Shown piece by piece: positions 53,845 to 63,918 of a stretch of 64,000 nucleotides of DNA. The notes beneath the pieces are model-generated. The model ran no database searches. It was not told the origin of the DNA and was given only the letters and a program-made list of their open reading frames with translations. How positions within the stretch are numbered: the stretch's first letter is position 1; each line of letters starts with the position of its first letter. This DNA is from Fidelibacterota bacterium (GTDB lineage: Bacteria; Fidelibacterota; UBA8477; JABMPR01): positions 1-64,000 of the forward strand of contig JAIPJM010000004.1 of NCBI GenBank assembly GCA_021734255.1, read 5' to 3'. The position numbers and the translations under genes were made by a program.

Positions 53845-54933
53845 ATGCAGCACAAATACTACAGACTTCCGCTATTCATCATGGTGGTGTTTTACATGGC
53901 CAATTGTCAAGTGCAACAGGCTGTGAGGACTGACGACATGCACCCTGAAAAGATGAGCCCAAATGAAACCAATATGAAGACTCAGACGGAAGATCGATTC
54001 ATCAAACGAGTGGGGGAGGATGCACTATTCAGCTCGAGAGGTGTGTCCTATGGATGTTATCGAGAGGGTCAGGAACCCAATGTCCTGGGTCCCAGTGATG
54101 AGGAGATCCTGGAAGATCTGGCCATTATCAGTGAATATTGGGAGATCATCCGCGTCTATGGTGCCGAAGATGATAGCGAACGTATCCTCAAACTGATCCA
54201 TGAGAACGAGATACCACTCCATGTAATGCTTGGTGTTTGGTTGGAAAATGAGACAGCTAGACCGGAGAGACTCGAATTGAATCAAGCCCAGGCAAAAAGG
54301 GCTATTGCCTTATCAAGGCAGTACCCTGATGAAATTGTGGGCATCAATGTTGGTAACGAGACCCAGGTCGATTGGTCCTGGCATCGGATGGCGATGAATG
54401 ATCTGATCAAGTACATCCGAATGATCAGAAAGAATGTGTCAGTTCCTGTCACAACTGCAGATGACTATAATTTCTGGAACAAACCCCACAGCGGAGCAGT
54501 GGCAGATGAGATCGATTTCATTATTCTGCACGCCCATCCAGTCTGGAATGGACAGCTCGTAGAGTATGCGGTGCAGTGGACAGACAGTGTCTATCAGGAC
54601 ATTCAATCAAGATTCCCTGAGATGACAATCGTTCTGGGAGAAACAGGCTGGGCCACACGTTATGATCCAACCCGGACTGGCCCAGGTGAGGAAGGTGTTC
54701 TGATCAAAGGCGATGTTAGTGTGTCAGCACAGGAAGTCTTTCTGAACGATTTCTATACTTGGGTCTTCAACAGCCAGATACCGGCCTTTCTTTTTGAAGC
54801 GTTCGATGAGCCCTGGAAAGGTGGGGGAGATCAAACAGGTCCAGATGTGGTTGAGAAGCATTGGGGTGTCTTCAATGAAGACAGGACGCCAAAGGCTTCC
54901 TTTGAAAATCAACTGAAACTTGGTCCCCGTTAG
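53845..54933 (+). CDS. GH17-like beta-1,3-glucanase lipoprotein
   Basis: A 362-aa lipoprotein (FYMANCQVQ). The barrel has SRGVSYGCYREGQ, the acid/base Glu172 in NVGNETQVDW and nucleophile Glu266 in VLGETGWATRY, then FEAFDEPWKG near the end, the usual GH17 order. GH17 enzymes cut beta-1,3-glucan (laminarin). ATG 53845, 5 bases after GGGGAG, is preferred over ATG 53818, which overlaps the phosphorylase gene. Confidence 0.88.
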   Translation: MQHKYYRLPLFIMVVFYMANCQVQQAVRTDDMHPEKMSPNETNMKTQTEDRFIKRVGEDALFSSRGVSYGCYREGQEPNVLGPSDEEILEDLAIISEYWEIIRVYGAEDDSERILKLIHENEIPLHVMLGVWLENETARPERLELNQAQAKRAIALSRQYPDEIVGINVGNETQVDWSWHRMAMNDLIKYIRMIRKNVSVPVTTADDYNFWNKPHSGAVADEIDFIILHAHPVWNGQLVEYAVQWTDSVYQDIQSRFPEMTIVLGETGWATRYDPTRTGPGEEGVLIKGDVSVSAQEVFLNDFYTWVFNSQIPAFLFEAFDEPWKGGGDQTGPDVVEKHWGVFNEDRTPKASFENQLKLGPR

Positions 54934-54946
54934 GAATACAAATCCA

Positions 54947-57028
54947 ATGATATTCAAAAATCTTATATTTTCACTCCTCATCCTGAGCAGTTCATGCTTG
55001 GCCTATTACACCACCAGCGGACAAAATGTCGTTCATAGAGAAACTGGGGAAATCGTCCAGTTAAGAGGCATCGGCCTGGGAGGATGGCTGCTGCCCGAAG
55101 GCTATATGTGGGGTATCAGAGCACTGGATCGACCCCGTCAATTCGAAGCCGCTATCGTTGATCTGATCGGCGAAAGAAATGCCCGAAAATTCTGGCACCT
55201 CTACCGTACAAATTTTGTGACCCGATCCGATATTGTCGATATGAAATCCTGGGGTGTGAATACAATTCGCATTCCCCTGCTGGCGTCCATGTTGCAACCA
55301 CGCGATAAGCAGCCAGACCACCCACCGTTTGTGTATGACCAGCAAGCTTTTAGCTACCTGGATGATCTGATCGACTGGTGCGAAGATATTGGTATGGGGG
55401 TCATCTGGGACCTCCATGGAGCTCCTGGCGGCCAAAATGCGGCGAATATATCAGATAGTGATGGTGAGGCCCGCCTGTGGACCGAGAAAGCCGTATATTG
55501 GCCCCAAACCATTGATCTCTGGGATGTGATAACCAAACGTTATGCTGACAAATCCTGTATTGTTGGATACGATCTATTGAACGAACCACTCCTGGCCCGC
55601 TATCCAGGAGTTGATCCCGGATTACTCAGGGAGTTGTATGTCCGCATTACCGACCGTATCAGGGAAACGGATCACGAAGGAATCATTTTCGTAGAGGGTG
55701 ATGATTGGGCTCAGGATTTTTCAGTCTTGGAACCATTGGATTGGGATCCGCACCTGGTGCTTGCATTTCATTCCTACCCTCCCAGCAGTACCCAAAATGG
55801 TATTCAACGCTGGGACGATCTAAGGAAAAAGTATGATGTTCCCTTGTGGCATGGCGAAACGGGCGAACAAAATCCACCCTGGGAGATTTACAAGCGTTCC
55901 ACTGAATTCCTGGAGAGATCCAATATCGGTTGGAACTGGTGGACCCACAAAAAATTTGAGTTGAGTCGACAACCCTGGAGTATCCCAAGAGCGGACGGAT
56001 TTAACCAAATTCTTGACTATTGGAAAGGCCAGGGGCCACGGCCCGGTAAATGGCAGGCCAAGCGCTGGTTATTCGATCAGGCGCGACGCACAAATACCAA
56101 GTACTGTGACTTCCTCCCCGGCATGGTCAGATCATTGCATCCGTTGGATCCAGGCGCTCATATCAAACGGATGGGCATTCAAGCGCCTGTGATCCGGCAG
56201 CAACCACAGGATCTGGAACTCGAGCTCGGTTATGCCGGTATTCTACAGGTGAAGGTTCATGGCTACCCTCTCACCTATCAATGGTTCAAGGATGGCGAAC
56301 CACTGCATGGAGCGGATCAATTTCAATTACCACTTCATTCACGCCCTATAGATGGGGTTGCCGGCGAATATCAGGTTCTGATCTCCAACGCAAAAGGATC
56401 GGTCAAAAGTGATGTCGCCGTCGTAACTCTGCAGGCTTTTGAGGGTAATCAAGTATCCCAAACTATTCTGCCACCCGTAATTGATGGGAAAATAGATACG
56501 CTGTGGCACACAGCCCAAAAGATTCAAATAGACCATGTTGTCAGCGGTAAACGGGATTCAGCACCTGACCTGAGTGCCTGGTTTTCACTGACCTGGAATG
56601 AAGATGCCTTATTTTTTCTTATCCGGGTATTCGATGACGTCCTCAGCGATAGTGCCTCCATTGATTACATGAAAGATGGCATCGAGATATACCTGGACGT
56701 GGATAATAGTAAATCACCCCACTATGGCCAGGACGAGTACCAAATTAGATCAGTGCTGGGACAAGCGCAGTCCACTGTAAATATCGGTTCTGCTATTCAG
56801 GACATGATCACGGGTCAATCCGTGCTTAAGGATGGGTATATTATTGAGCTGTCCCTACCCTGGGAATCCATGGGAGCGGACCTGGCTGAGCAATCATTTA
56901 TCGGTTTGGATATTCATATCAATGATAACGATGGTGCCACGAGACATGGAAAATTAGCCTGGTGGACGCATAGAGATAATTCCTATCAAACACCGGCTGT
57001 GTTTGGAACGATCAAACTGAAAAAATAA
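54947..57028 (+). CDS. GH5-Ig-CBM9 multidomain glucanase
   Basis: A 693-aa exported protein with a signal peptide (LIFSLLILSSSCLAYY). The GH5 barrel (about residues 20-390) has LRGIGLGGWLLPEGYMWG, acid/base Glu213 in DLLNEPLL and nucleophile Glu304 in WHGETGEQNP. An Ig-like domain follows (about 415-505, PLTYQWFKDGEPLHGA). A CBM9-type module (about 515-693, PPVIDGKIDTLWHTAQ ... KDGYIIELSLPWESM) ends the protein. The Gly-Gly-Trp start resembles exo-beta-1,3-glucanases of GH5. The CBM9 would bind reducing ends of glucans. It ends the + strand run. Confidence 0.85.
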   Translation: MIFKNLIFSLLILSSSCLAYYTTSGQNVVHRETGEIVQLRGIGLGGWLLPEGYMWGIRALDRPRQFEAAIVDLIGERNARKFWHLYRTNFVTRSDIVDMKSWGVNTIRIPLLASMLQPRDKQPDHPPFVYDQQAFSYLDDLIDWCEDIGMGVIWDLHGAPGGQNAANISDSDGEARLWTEKAVYWPQTIDLWDVITKRYADKSCIVGYDLLNEPLLARYPGVDPGLLRELYVRITDRIRETDHEGIIFVEGDDWAQDFSVLEPLDWDPHLVLAFHSYPPSSTQNGIQRWDDLRKKYDVPLWHGETGEQNPPWEIYKRSTEFLERSNIGWNWWTHKKFELSRQPWSIPRADGFNQILDYWKGQGPRPGKWQAKRWLFDQARRTNTKYCDFLPGMVRSLHPLDPGAHIKRMGIQAPVIRQQPQDLELELGYAGILQVKVHGYPLTYQWFKDGEPLHGADQFQLPLHSRPIDGVAGEYQVLISNAKGSVKSDVAVVTLQAFEGNQVSQTILPPVIDGKIDTLWHTAQKIQIDHVVSGKRDSAPDLSAWFSLTWNEDALFFLIRVFDDVLSDSASIDYMKDGIEIYLDVDNSKSPHYGQDEYQIRSVLGQAQSTVNIGSAIQDMITGQSVLKDGYIIELSLPWESMGADLAEQSFIGLDIHINDNDGATRHGKLAWWTHRDNSYQTPAVFGTIKLKK

Positions 57029-57042
57029 ATAGTAAGGTCGGG

Positions 57043-58077
57043 TTAATCCTGGATCAGAGCCGGCAGTAAAGCGGTCCAATCATCCGCATTTAGATCATAT
57101 GCACCGAACCCTGAGGCAAACTCCCAATAGGCCCAGGCCATGTTTCTCTGCTCGATAATACTGACAACACTTTTCGTCCACTGAATACGGTAGACCATTT
57201 CTGCTTTGCTATAAGCACCAAATTCGCCGACAAAAATTGGACGATCATGCTGTTTGGACCACTGTTGTACCTTATCAAAGTCAGATTCCAGGTTGAGATG
57301 ATCCGAATTGCTGACCCCCCAGCTTGTACCCAGCCAGTCGTCTGCATTATCCACCCATTCAGCACCCTGGTGTGTGAAATGAAAAGGATTGTAGTAATGG
57401 ACGGTAACGATGAGATTCGAATCACTAGGGAGCACCAGATCGTCCAAACCGCTGATCCCTCCCCAATTAGCGGTACCGACCATCAAGGTCCGACTGCTGT
57501 CAATGCTGCGGATGGAGTCGACCAGTTCCACTAATACCATATTCCAGAGCTCAGGTGTAAATTCACCATTGGGTTCATTGAATAGCTCCAGAATGAGATT
57601 ATCTGATCGGTCCTGAAAATGAGTGGCCAGTTGATTCCAAATGGCGTGGAGCCGATCCACCTGCTCCAGAGGTGTCTCCTTGAATTCATCATAGTGATGC
57701 ACGTTCACAACAATGGCTAATCCATTTTTCTCTGCCTGGTCAATGGCCCAGTCAACCCGAGCCAGAAACTCAGGATCAATGGTGTAGGGCTTGGCTTGCG
57801 TTGTATGGGCAGACCATTTACACGGTAGACGAACGGCTGAGAAACCTGCTTCCGCGATTATCTCAAAATATTCTTCTTCAAGCATCAAACCCCAGTCACC
57901 TTCTTCAGCCGCTTCCAGGGCATTGCCCAGATTCATTGACCTGGCCAACTTGTCATTTTGCTGCCAGGCATTGCTTGTCGGTGGTTTTTGCTCAGGTAGA
58001 CTGTTTTCTGTTGGCAGAACACAAGCGTTGAAAGCTATTACCATGAGCGGGGTGATGAGCAAGATTTGACGAAACAT
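57043..58077 (-). CDS. GH5 endoglucanase-like lipoprotein
   Basis: A 344-aa lipoprotein (signal ends VIAFNACVLP). A complete GH5 barrel: RSMNLGNALEA near the start, VRLPCKWSAH, VVNVHHYDEF, acid/base Glu in LILELFNEPNG and nucleophile Glu in IFVGEFGAYS. It resembles bacterial cellulase A-type (GH5) enzymes acting on beta-1,4- or mixed beta-glucans. It converges on the GH5-CBM9 gene with a 14-base gap and follows the CotH gene by 12 bases. Confidence 0.9.
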   Translation of the reverse strand: MFRQILLITPLMVIAFNACVLPTENSLPEQKPPTSNAWQQNDKLARSMNLGNALEAAEEGDWGLMLEEEYFEIIAEAGFSAVRLPCKWSAHTTQAKPYTIDPEFLARVDWAIDQAEKNGLAIVVNVHHYDEFKETPLEQVDRLHAIWNQLATHFQDRSDNLILELFNEPNGEFTPELWNMVLVELVDSIRSIDSSRTLMVGTANWGGISGLDDLVLPSDSNLIVTVHYYNPFHFTHQGAEWVDNADDWLGTSWGVSNSDHLNLESDFDKVQQWSKQHDRPIFVGEFGAYSKAEMVYRIQWTKSVVSIIEQRNMAWAYWEFASGFGAYDLNADDWTALLPALIQD

Positions 58078-58089
58078 CCCTGTTGTCCT

Positions 58090-61000
58090 TTATCGTATGA
58101 TCACAAATTTTGTATTATCATGCTGCTGGTTTTGACTGATCCGCAGGATATACATGCCAGATGAAGCATCTACGCCATCGTTGAACTTGCCATCCCAGAT
58201 AAAATTATGCCGACCAGGATGCGCCTGCTCAATAACGGATGAATAGATGAGGGCCCCCCTCAGGTTGAATATTTGAATATCGACAGGACCAGGATCAGGT
58301 AGCTCATATGAGATCGTAATGGACGCATTGGTTGGATTGGGAAATGCGCGGGAAATGTTCAATCGCTCCGGTATAGAAGCAAGTTGGGGCTCGGTCGAAA
58401 CTGTGAATTGGCTGTTTTCCATTCCAGGTGATCCCAGACCATCTGAACTAGCCCAGGCCCGGACATCCCCATTGTCCAGTTTATAGTGAAGTAACTCAAG
58501 GGTTGGACCCGTGCCGTCAGCAGCGAGAGGCCATGGATCCGTGTCATCGTAGCGGACACTATCGACCAAAAGACCATCATGATCGTACAAGCGAACCAGC
58601 TCACCGGCATTGCTCAGATTAAAGTCGAAATTCCCGACTATTCGGGGCACAGCTCCATGCACATTTCGAAAAAGTGTCGTATCGTGGCACAGCACCAGAT
58701 ACCCGCCAGGTTCCAGATAGGAATCACCAAGCATGAATAGATTATCATCGTTGGCATCCTGCAACCCCCACCCGATCAAATTTATCTCCTCCCCGCTGGC
58801 GTTGAACAATTCCAACCAATCACCTGAATCATCTGAACTCGGGGAATGGTAGTTTATCTCATTGATCACGATCTCTCTGTTTTCTGTAGCAGGAATAAAA
58901 TGAGCGGTGATGACCGTATCTGTATTCATGGGCAGGGAGGTTGATCTTTCCGTACTAGTGCTGCCTTCCCAGTGGCTAAAAACATATCCTGGCTTGGGTA
59001 ATGCCTCCAGATCCAGAGGCACCCCTGCGAAATACTGACCACTCCACGGGTAGTCCTCTGGGGTCAGTGTATGAATGCGAACAGATCCCATATCGGCCTG
59101 ATCGATATTAACCGTCAACTGTTTGATGTCCCCAAGGTTAAAAAATTTCTTCAAATGGGAGCGCATGAATGCTTGACGATAGAAGGCAAAGGTTCGCATG
59201 TTATCAATTTGACTGTTCCAATACTCCAGATTATTATGATTCCAGCGCTGAAAATGCTCAGGGATGCTACCGTAGACGACCTCCTTGTGATACGTGATCG
59301 CCTCGTTGACCGTTGCCGGTACAAAAGGATCATTCAATAGATCGCAGGTCGTCAGGATGAAATCACGTCGAAAATCTGCATTTGTCAGCAATTTTCTCAG
59401 TAATAGCGTTGACCAGGGCGGATTCGGCCATCCCGGTCCATTTGGATCTGCAGCAAATTCGAAGGTGTTAAGTTCATAGTCCTTGGTATTCCATATCCCA
59501 AAGCCGAAATCGGTATCATATAAGATCCAGCGCCACTTTCCGGCCACATCAGACCGCCGCCAGAGCTTGACATTATTACCGGGCCAATCACGATTATTGA
59601 AATAGATCTGAGAGACTTGATAGTCGATCAAGTTCTGAATATCGATCCGCTCCTGAACATATTCATAGATCAGGGGATCACTCAGATCATTGTTGCTGAT
59701 AAAATCCACCAGTGCCAAATATCCGGCAGCCTCTCCATGAATAGCAAACCAGTCATCCGGGTACAGATATTCATTATCAGCTTGCAGGAGGTCAACATCA
59801 TCTGCATCGATGGCATAGTGTCCGGCTACAAAATGTTCATTTACCTTTTCTCTTAAATTGTAAATCCCCCAATAGTCGCCATTGAAGTAGACCTCAACTG
59901 CCTGGAAAGCCTGTTTATCAATGTCACGCTCTGAAACCAATCCTGTCAACACACCATCCCGTAATCCTGTGTTTTGCCAGTCATTACCTGAATTTCTTAA
60001 TACCAGGGCTTCATATGAATCCAGGTCCTGATCACTGAAAAAAGGAAAATCGAATTCACCTGCACCATATTCTGACCGCGCGAACAGAGCCAGCGAGCGT
60101 TGTGCATTTCCACGACTCCAGCCTCCGAAGATCTTTGCCCCGCCACCGGCTGCGTAACTCAATCCCGATTCATCTGCAAAGTACTCCAGGTGAATTTGAC
60201 GTTCCCAGTCCTGCCAGAAATTAGCGCCAAAATAAGGAAAGCTGCTTGAGGCATTCGGTCCCATGACATACATGCCAGTATCTTCGGCAAAGAAATCATC
60301 TGGTTCAAAAATGAGTGAGATGACGGGCAGGTCAGGGACCACATTTATAAAGTAGGTGTAGGATGACCGATGCTGATTCGATCCATCCGGATTGCTGACC
60401 AGCACTCTGAGAGCCGAAGTCTCATACAATGTTACCGGGGTATTGAATGTTGGGTCGTCCGGGCTGGGCTCACTCCCATCCAGAGTATAGGTATAGATCA
60501 ATCCTGCTGGTATGCTGCCAGGATCAATTGAAACACTTCCCGTATAAAATCCGGGGGAGGGAGAGATCGTGGGAGGCTTGGCCAGGATGTCGAATCCATT
60601 TGTATTGGCCAGTCCGGGAGAGGGTGTACTGAAAAACTTCAGTGACTGAGCACCGTCCGGATCCCGACCGTAGCTAATATCAACCGGCAGGCTGGGGACG
60701 GTCATGGAATCACTATCTGTTCCATCCCGAGAGGTCAAGAATAAAGTCTCACCCTCGCTGGCTATCTTAAAGTTTGTGTGATTTCTTGATGCAGGTGGTA
60801 GCTCAAGATATGACGGAAGATTTGACCCTGCATTTAAAGCGACCCCCAGGCTCAGGAATGGGAGAGCGGTAAGATCAGATGAACCTGAACTGCTGTTGTG
60901 AACCTGTATCGAAATGACATTTCCCCCATCTCGGATCAATTCTTGAGGTATGAGGATAGGCGGCAAGGAACCTCCGAAGGGAAGAACGGGTTCAGTATAT

Positions 61001-61653
61001 GTCGTGGCCAGTGTGTTGTGATAGGCAACCGAACCAGGTTCACCCATATTTGCCCGAGAGAACTCCACACCATTGATATAGGCGATATACCCATCATCAT
61101 AGTCAATATGAAATAAGAGCTTGGCCAGATCATGCGGGTTGGGGATGTTGAATTCACGGCGCATGTATAATGAAACCGTATTCGAGATGACGGTGTTATC
61201 ATCGTCATCTCCATAACCGATCCCCGCACTGCCACTGGCCCAACTGGATGCATCAAAACCTAAAGAATTCCAGGCACTGGGTGGTTCTGCGTTTCCAAGG
61301 ACATACTTCCATGCAGCGCCTTCTTGAAGTAGCACCTGCCAGCTATTGCCCTGGCCATGTCTGTTCTTGTCTGAAGCATAGACGACCTCATAGCCACCGG
61401 CTTCAAGCTCTCCTCCTGTGAACACCCATTCCAGTGGAGTCAGAGGATCATCACTTAAGCCATAACCACTGAGGTCAATGGTGCTGGCTGATTGATTGTA
61501 GATCTCTATCCAGTCTGGGGTATCGCCATCTTCATCTCTGATACCATACTGATTAGAGCTGACCACTTCATTCAATTTGAGCGTTTGCCCCCAGATCAAA
61601 AAGGGCAAAAGGACCGACAGAAAGCCAGTCCCTCTTATGAAAAAATTAAACAT
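58090..61653 (-). CDS. Surface protein: lamin-tail, CotH kinase-like and lamin-tail domains with Por-type sorting domain
   Basis: A 1187-aa exported protein. The signal is followed by a lamin-tail domain (about residues 25-130, LKLNEVVSSNQYG ... DWIEIYNQS), a galactose-binding-like beta domain (about 130-270), a CHB_HEX_C-like strand set (YTYTLDGSEPSPDDPTF), and a CotH kinase-like domain (about 440-830, GGWSRGNAQRSLALFARSEYG, GDYWGIYNLREKVNEHF, WILYDTDFGFGIW). A second lamin-tail domain (IVINEINYHSPSSDDSGDWLELF) and the sorting domain (ISRAFPNPTNASITISYELP ... FVIIR) end it. CotH proteins are atypical protein kinases of spores and secreted systems; activity is untested here. Confidence 0.85.
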   Translation of the reverse strand: MFNFFIRGTGFLSVLLPFLIWGQTLKLNEVVSSNQYGIRDEDGDTPDWIEIYNQSASTIDLSGYGLSDDPLTPLEWVFTGGELEAGGYEVVYASDKNRHGQGNSWQVLLQEGAAWKYVLGNAEPPSAWNSLGFDASSWASGSAGIGYGDDDDNTVISNTVSLYMRREFNIPNPHDLAKLLFHIDYDDGYIAYINGVEFSRANMGEPGSVAYHNTLATTYTEPVLPFGGSLPPILIPQELIRDGGNVISIQVHNSSSGSSDLTALPFLSLGVALNAGSNLPSYLELPPASRNHTNFKIASEGETLFLTSRDGTDSDSMTVPSLPVDISYGRDPDGAQSLKFFSTPSPGLANTNGFDILAKPPTISPSPGFYTGSVSIDPGSIPAGLIYTYTLDGSEPSPDDPTFNTPVTLYETSALRVLVSNPDGSNQHRSSYTYFINVVPDLPVISLIFEPDDFFAEDTGMYVMGPNASSSFPYFGANFWQDWERQIHLEYFADESGLSYAAGGGAKIFGGWSRGNAQRSLALFARSEYGAGEFDFPFFSDQDLDSYEALVLRNSGNDWQNTGLRDGVLTGLVSERDIDKQAFQAVEVYFNGDYWGIYNLREKVNEHFVAGHYAIDADDVDLLQADNEYLYPDDWFAIHGEAAGYLALVDFISNNDLSDPLIYEYVQERIDIQNLIDYQVSQIYFNNRDWPGNNVKLWRRSDVAGKWRWILYDTDFGFGIWNTKDYELNTFEFAADPNGPGWPNPPWSTLLLRKLLTNADFRRDFILTTCDLLNDPFVPATVNEAITYHKEVVYGSIPEHFQRWNHNNLEYWNSQIDNMRTFAFYRQAFMRSHLKKFFNLGDIKQLTVNIDQADMGSVRIHTLTPEDYPWSGQYFAGVPLDLEALPKPGYVFSHWEGSTSTERSTSLPMNTDTVITAHFIPATENREIVINEINYHSPSSDDSGDWLELFNASGEEINLIGWGLQDANDDNLFMLGDSYLEPGGYLVLCHDTTLFRNVHGAVPRIVGNFDFNLSNAGELVRLYDHDGLLVDSVRYDDTDPWPLAADGTGPTLELLHYKLDNGDVRAWASSDGLGSPGMENSQFTVSTEPQLASIPERLNISRAFPNPTNASITISYELPDPGPVDIQIFNLRGALIYSSVIEQAHPGRHNFIWDGKFNDGVDASSGMYILRISQNQQHDNTKFVIIR

Positions 61654-61703
61654 CAGGTTACAAAATTAAGTTAGCCCGGGTGATATCAAAAACGCTTTCG
61701 AGA

Positions 61704-63551
61704 TCAATAGCTTAGGCCATAACCAAATGGAAATAGCGGGTTATAATTAGTGTCCCGATCATTAATGGGAATCTGGTCCATGGATGTGGGCCAGGTGACA
61801 GACAGTTTCCCTGAAGGAGCATGATCGCCAAATAGAACATCGGCCACACCGGCGCCCTCTGTTCCAGGTAACCAGGCTGCCAGGAAGGCATCGCTGCTAT
61901 CCAGGATATCGGTGATGATCATCGGTCGTCCTGATAGGAGTACCAGGATCATTGGTGAACCTGACTGCTTGACTGCATTGATGACGGCCAGATCTTCCTG
62001 AGACAAAGATAAATCTCTCCGATCGCCGTGCATTTCAGCATAGGGATCTTCTCCTACGACCACAATAACAGCGTCAGCTCCCTGGCTATTGGATCCATCT
62101 TCAGATAGAATGACCTCAGTAGCCTCGGAAACTGCTGATTCCACGGCTTGAAGAATGGACGTTCCATCGGTGATCGCACCATGACCACCTTGCCAGGAGA
62201 TGGTCCATCCGCCACACTGCATACCTACATTATCCGCACCGCGTCCGGCGAGGACGATCTTTGTTGCGTTTTTGGAGAGGGGCAGGGTATTGTTTTCATT
62301 TTCTAACATGACGATTGATTCGGCGACAGCCTGTCGAGCAATAGCCCTGTGTTCTTCAGATCCGACGGTCGGTAGCAGACTGCGATCATTTGCATAATCT
62401 GCATTCAAGAGCCCCATTTGTTCCTTGATTCGTAAAATACGGGTCACTGCATCATCTATCCTGGACATGGGTATGGAACCTTCGTTGACTGCTGCGGTCA
62501 GCAGGGAAATGAATTCTTTGTAAGAATGGCTCTTTGGAATCTGACCTGGAACCATGATCATATCCAGACCTGCGTTGATACTCTGGATGATGCTGCCTTT
62601 GTAGTCGGGGGCGAGAGAATCAATAGCAGCCCAATCACTGACGATAAACCCTTCAAATCCCAGTTCACCCTTCAGGACATCAGTCAAAAGATATTTATGT
62701 CCATGCAGCGCTTCACCATTCCAGGAATTGTAGGAAGCCATAATGGTTGCCGTACCAGCTTCGATCGCCGCAATGTATGGGGCAAGATGGAGAGCCCTGA
62801 GACGACTTTCATCCAGTTGTGCATCGCCCCGGTCGATCATGCCTCCCAACCCGGTTGACCAGGTTGGAGCACCATCTCCTATATAGTGTTTGGTGCAAGC
62901 TGCGATCGCTTCAGGATCACTTAGATCCGCACCTTGAAATCCTTCGACCTGCGCCTTGCCCATGGCGGAGATAAGTGCTGGATCCTCACCGAACGATTCA
63001 TAAGCACGACCCCAGCGCTCATCGCGGGAATTTGCTACACAGGGAGCGAAGGTCCAGTTGATCCCTGTGGCACGAACCTCCCTGGCTGTAAGCCAGCCAA
63101 GCTGACGGACCAGATCTTCGTTTCGTGTGGCGCCTAATCCTATATTGTGTGGGACGATCGTGGCGCCTATGACATTGTTGTGGCCATGAACGGCATCAAT
63201 TCCATAGATCAATGGAATTCCCAGGCGACTTTTTTTAGCAATTGACTGATACTCATCTACCATATCTGCCCACACAGCTGGATCATTCACATCAGGCGTG
63301 GAACCACCGCCACTGAGAAGTGAACCCAGGTGATATTTACTGATATCATCCAGATCATCCAGATAGCGTCGATCTACCTGTGTCATTTGACCGACCTTTT
63401 CAGCCAGAGTCATCATTTCGACGATCGATTCTACACTTTTATCCTCAATTGAAACCGGTTTAACGACAGGCTCGGTCGTGTTGCATCCGATCAGAAGGAT
63501 CAGAGCAGATAAAATAATCATGGACACTTTCTGTGGGTTGGTTCTGGGCAT
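61704..63551 (-). CDS. GH3 beta-glucosidase lipoprotein
   Basis: A 615-aa lipoprotein (LILLIGCNTT). The N-terminal GH3 barrel has LAEKVGQMTQVDRR, GIDAVHGHNNVIGAT, KHYIGDGAP and the nucleophile Asp in GFIVSDWAAID. The C-terminal GH3 domain (about 400-615) has GRGADNVGMQCGGWTISWQG and ends FPFGYGLSY. It trims glucose from beta-linked oligosaccharides outside the cytoplasm. GGAG precedes the ATG. It runs divergently from the truncated gene at 63919. Confidence 0.93.
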   Translation of the reverse strand: MPRTNPQKVSMIILSALILLIGCNTTEPVVKPVSIEDKSVESIVEMMTLAEKVGQMTQVDRRYLDDLDDISKYHLGSLLSGGGSTPDVNDPAVWADMVDEYQSIAKKSRLGIPLIYGIDAVHGHNNVIGATIVPHNIGLGATRNEDLVRQLGWLTAREVRATGINWTFAPCVANSRDERWGRAYESFGEDPALISAMGKAQVEGFQGADLSDPEAIAACTKHYIGDGAPTWSTGLGGMIDRGDAQLDESRLRALHLAPYIAAIEAGTATIMASYNSWNGEALHGHKYLLTDVLKGELGFEGFIVSDWAAIDSLAPDYKGSIIQSINAGLDMIMVPGQIPKSHSYKEFISLLTAAVNEGSIPMSRIDDAVTRILRIKEQMGLLNADYANDRSLLPTVGSEEHRAIARQAVAESIVMLENENNTLPLSKNATKIVLAGRGADNVGMQCGGWTISWQGGHGAITDGTSILQAVESAVSEATEVILSEDGSNSQGADAVIVVVGEDPYAEMHGDRRDLSLSQEDLAVINAVKQSGSPMILVLLSGRPMIITDILDSSDAFLAAWLPGTEGAGVADVLFGDHAPSGKLSVTWPTSMDQIPINDRDTNYNPLFPFGYGLSY

Positions 63552-63918
63552 TATGTCGTCTCCAAATTTTTGAGCTTCACATTTATTAGTGTTTGACTAA
63601 ATCAATATTAGCGCAATAAAAGTGCCACAGAGGACGTGTCTATGAAAATCTGGATATTTGAGCCGTTATTTGTTTTTTTCTTCTGAATTTTAAGCAGTCG
63701 GAGCGGCTGAATATGAGCGATAAACATGATTGTAAGTCACTATAAATAAATCATATAAGAATTATCCATTCCCTGGAAATTTGAGCTTGACGATCAACTC
63801 ACCCACGCGATTGGAGAGTAGCATTTCAGGTACGCTTTCAGGCAGGAATCAGCATGTTCGAATTGGGAACATAGGTCTTGGTATTGAATTGATAGTGGAT
63901 TATTATCATTTCAATAAT
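63552..63918. other. Divergent promoter region
   Basis: A 367-base AT-rich spacer between the GH3 gene (-) and the partial ORF (+). It should carry promoters for both. No clear operator, riboswitch or repeat is visible; the only ORF seen is 13 codons long. Confidence 0.4.
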
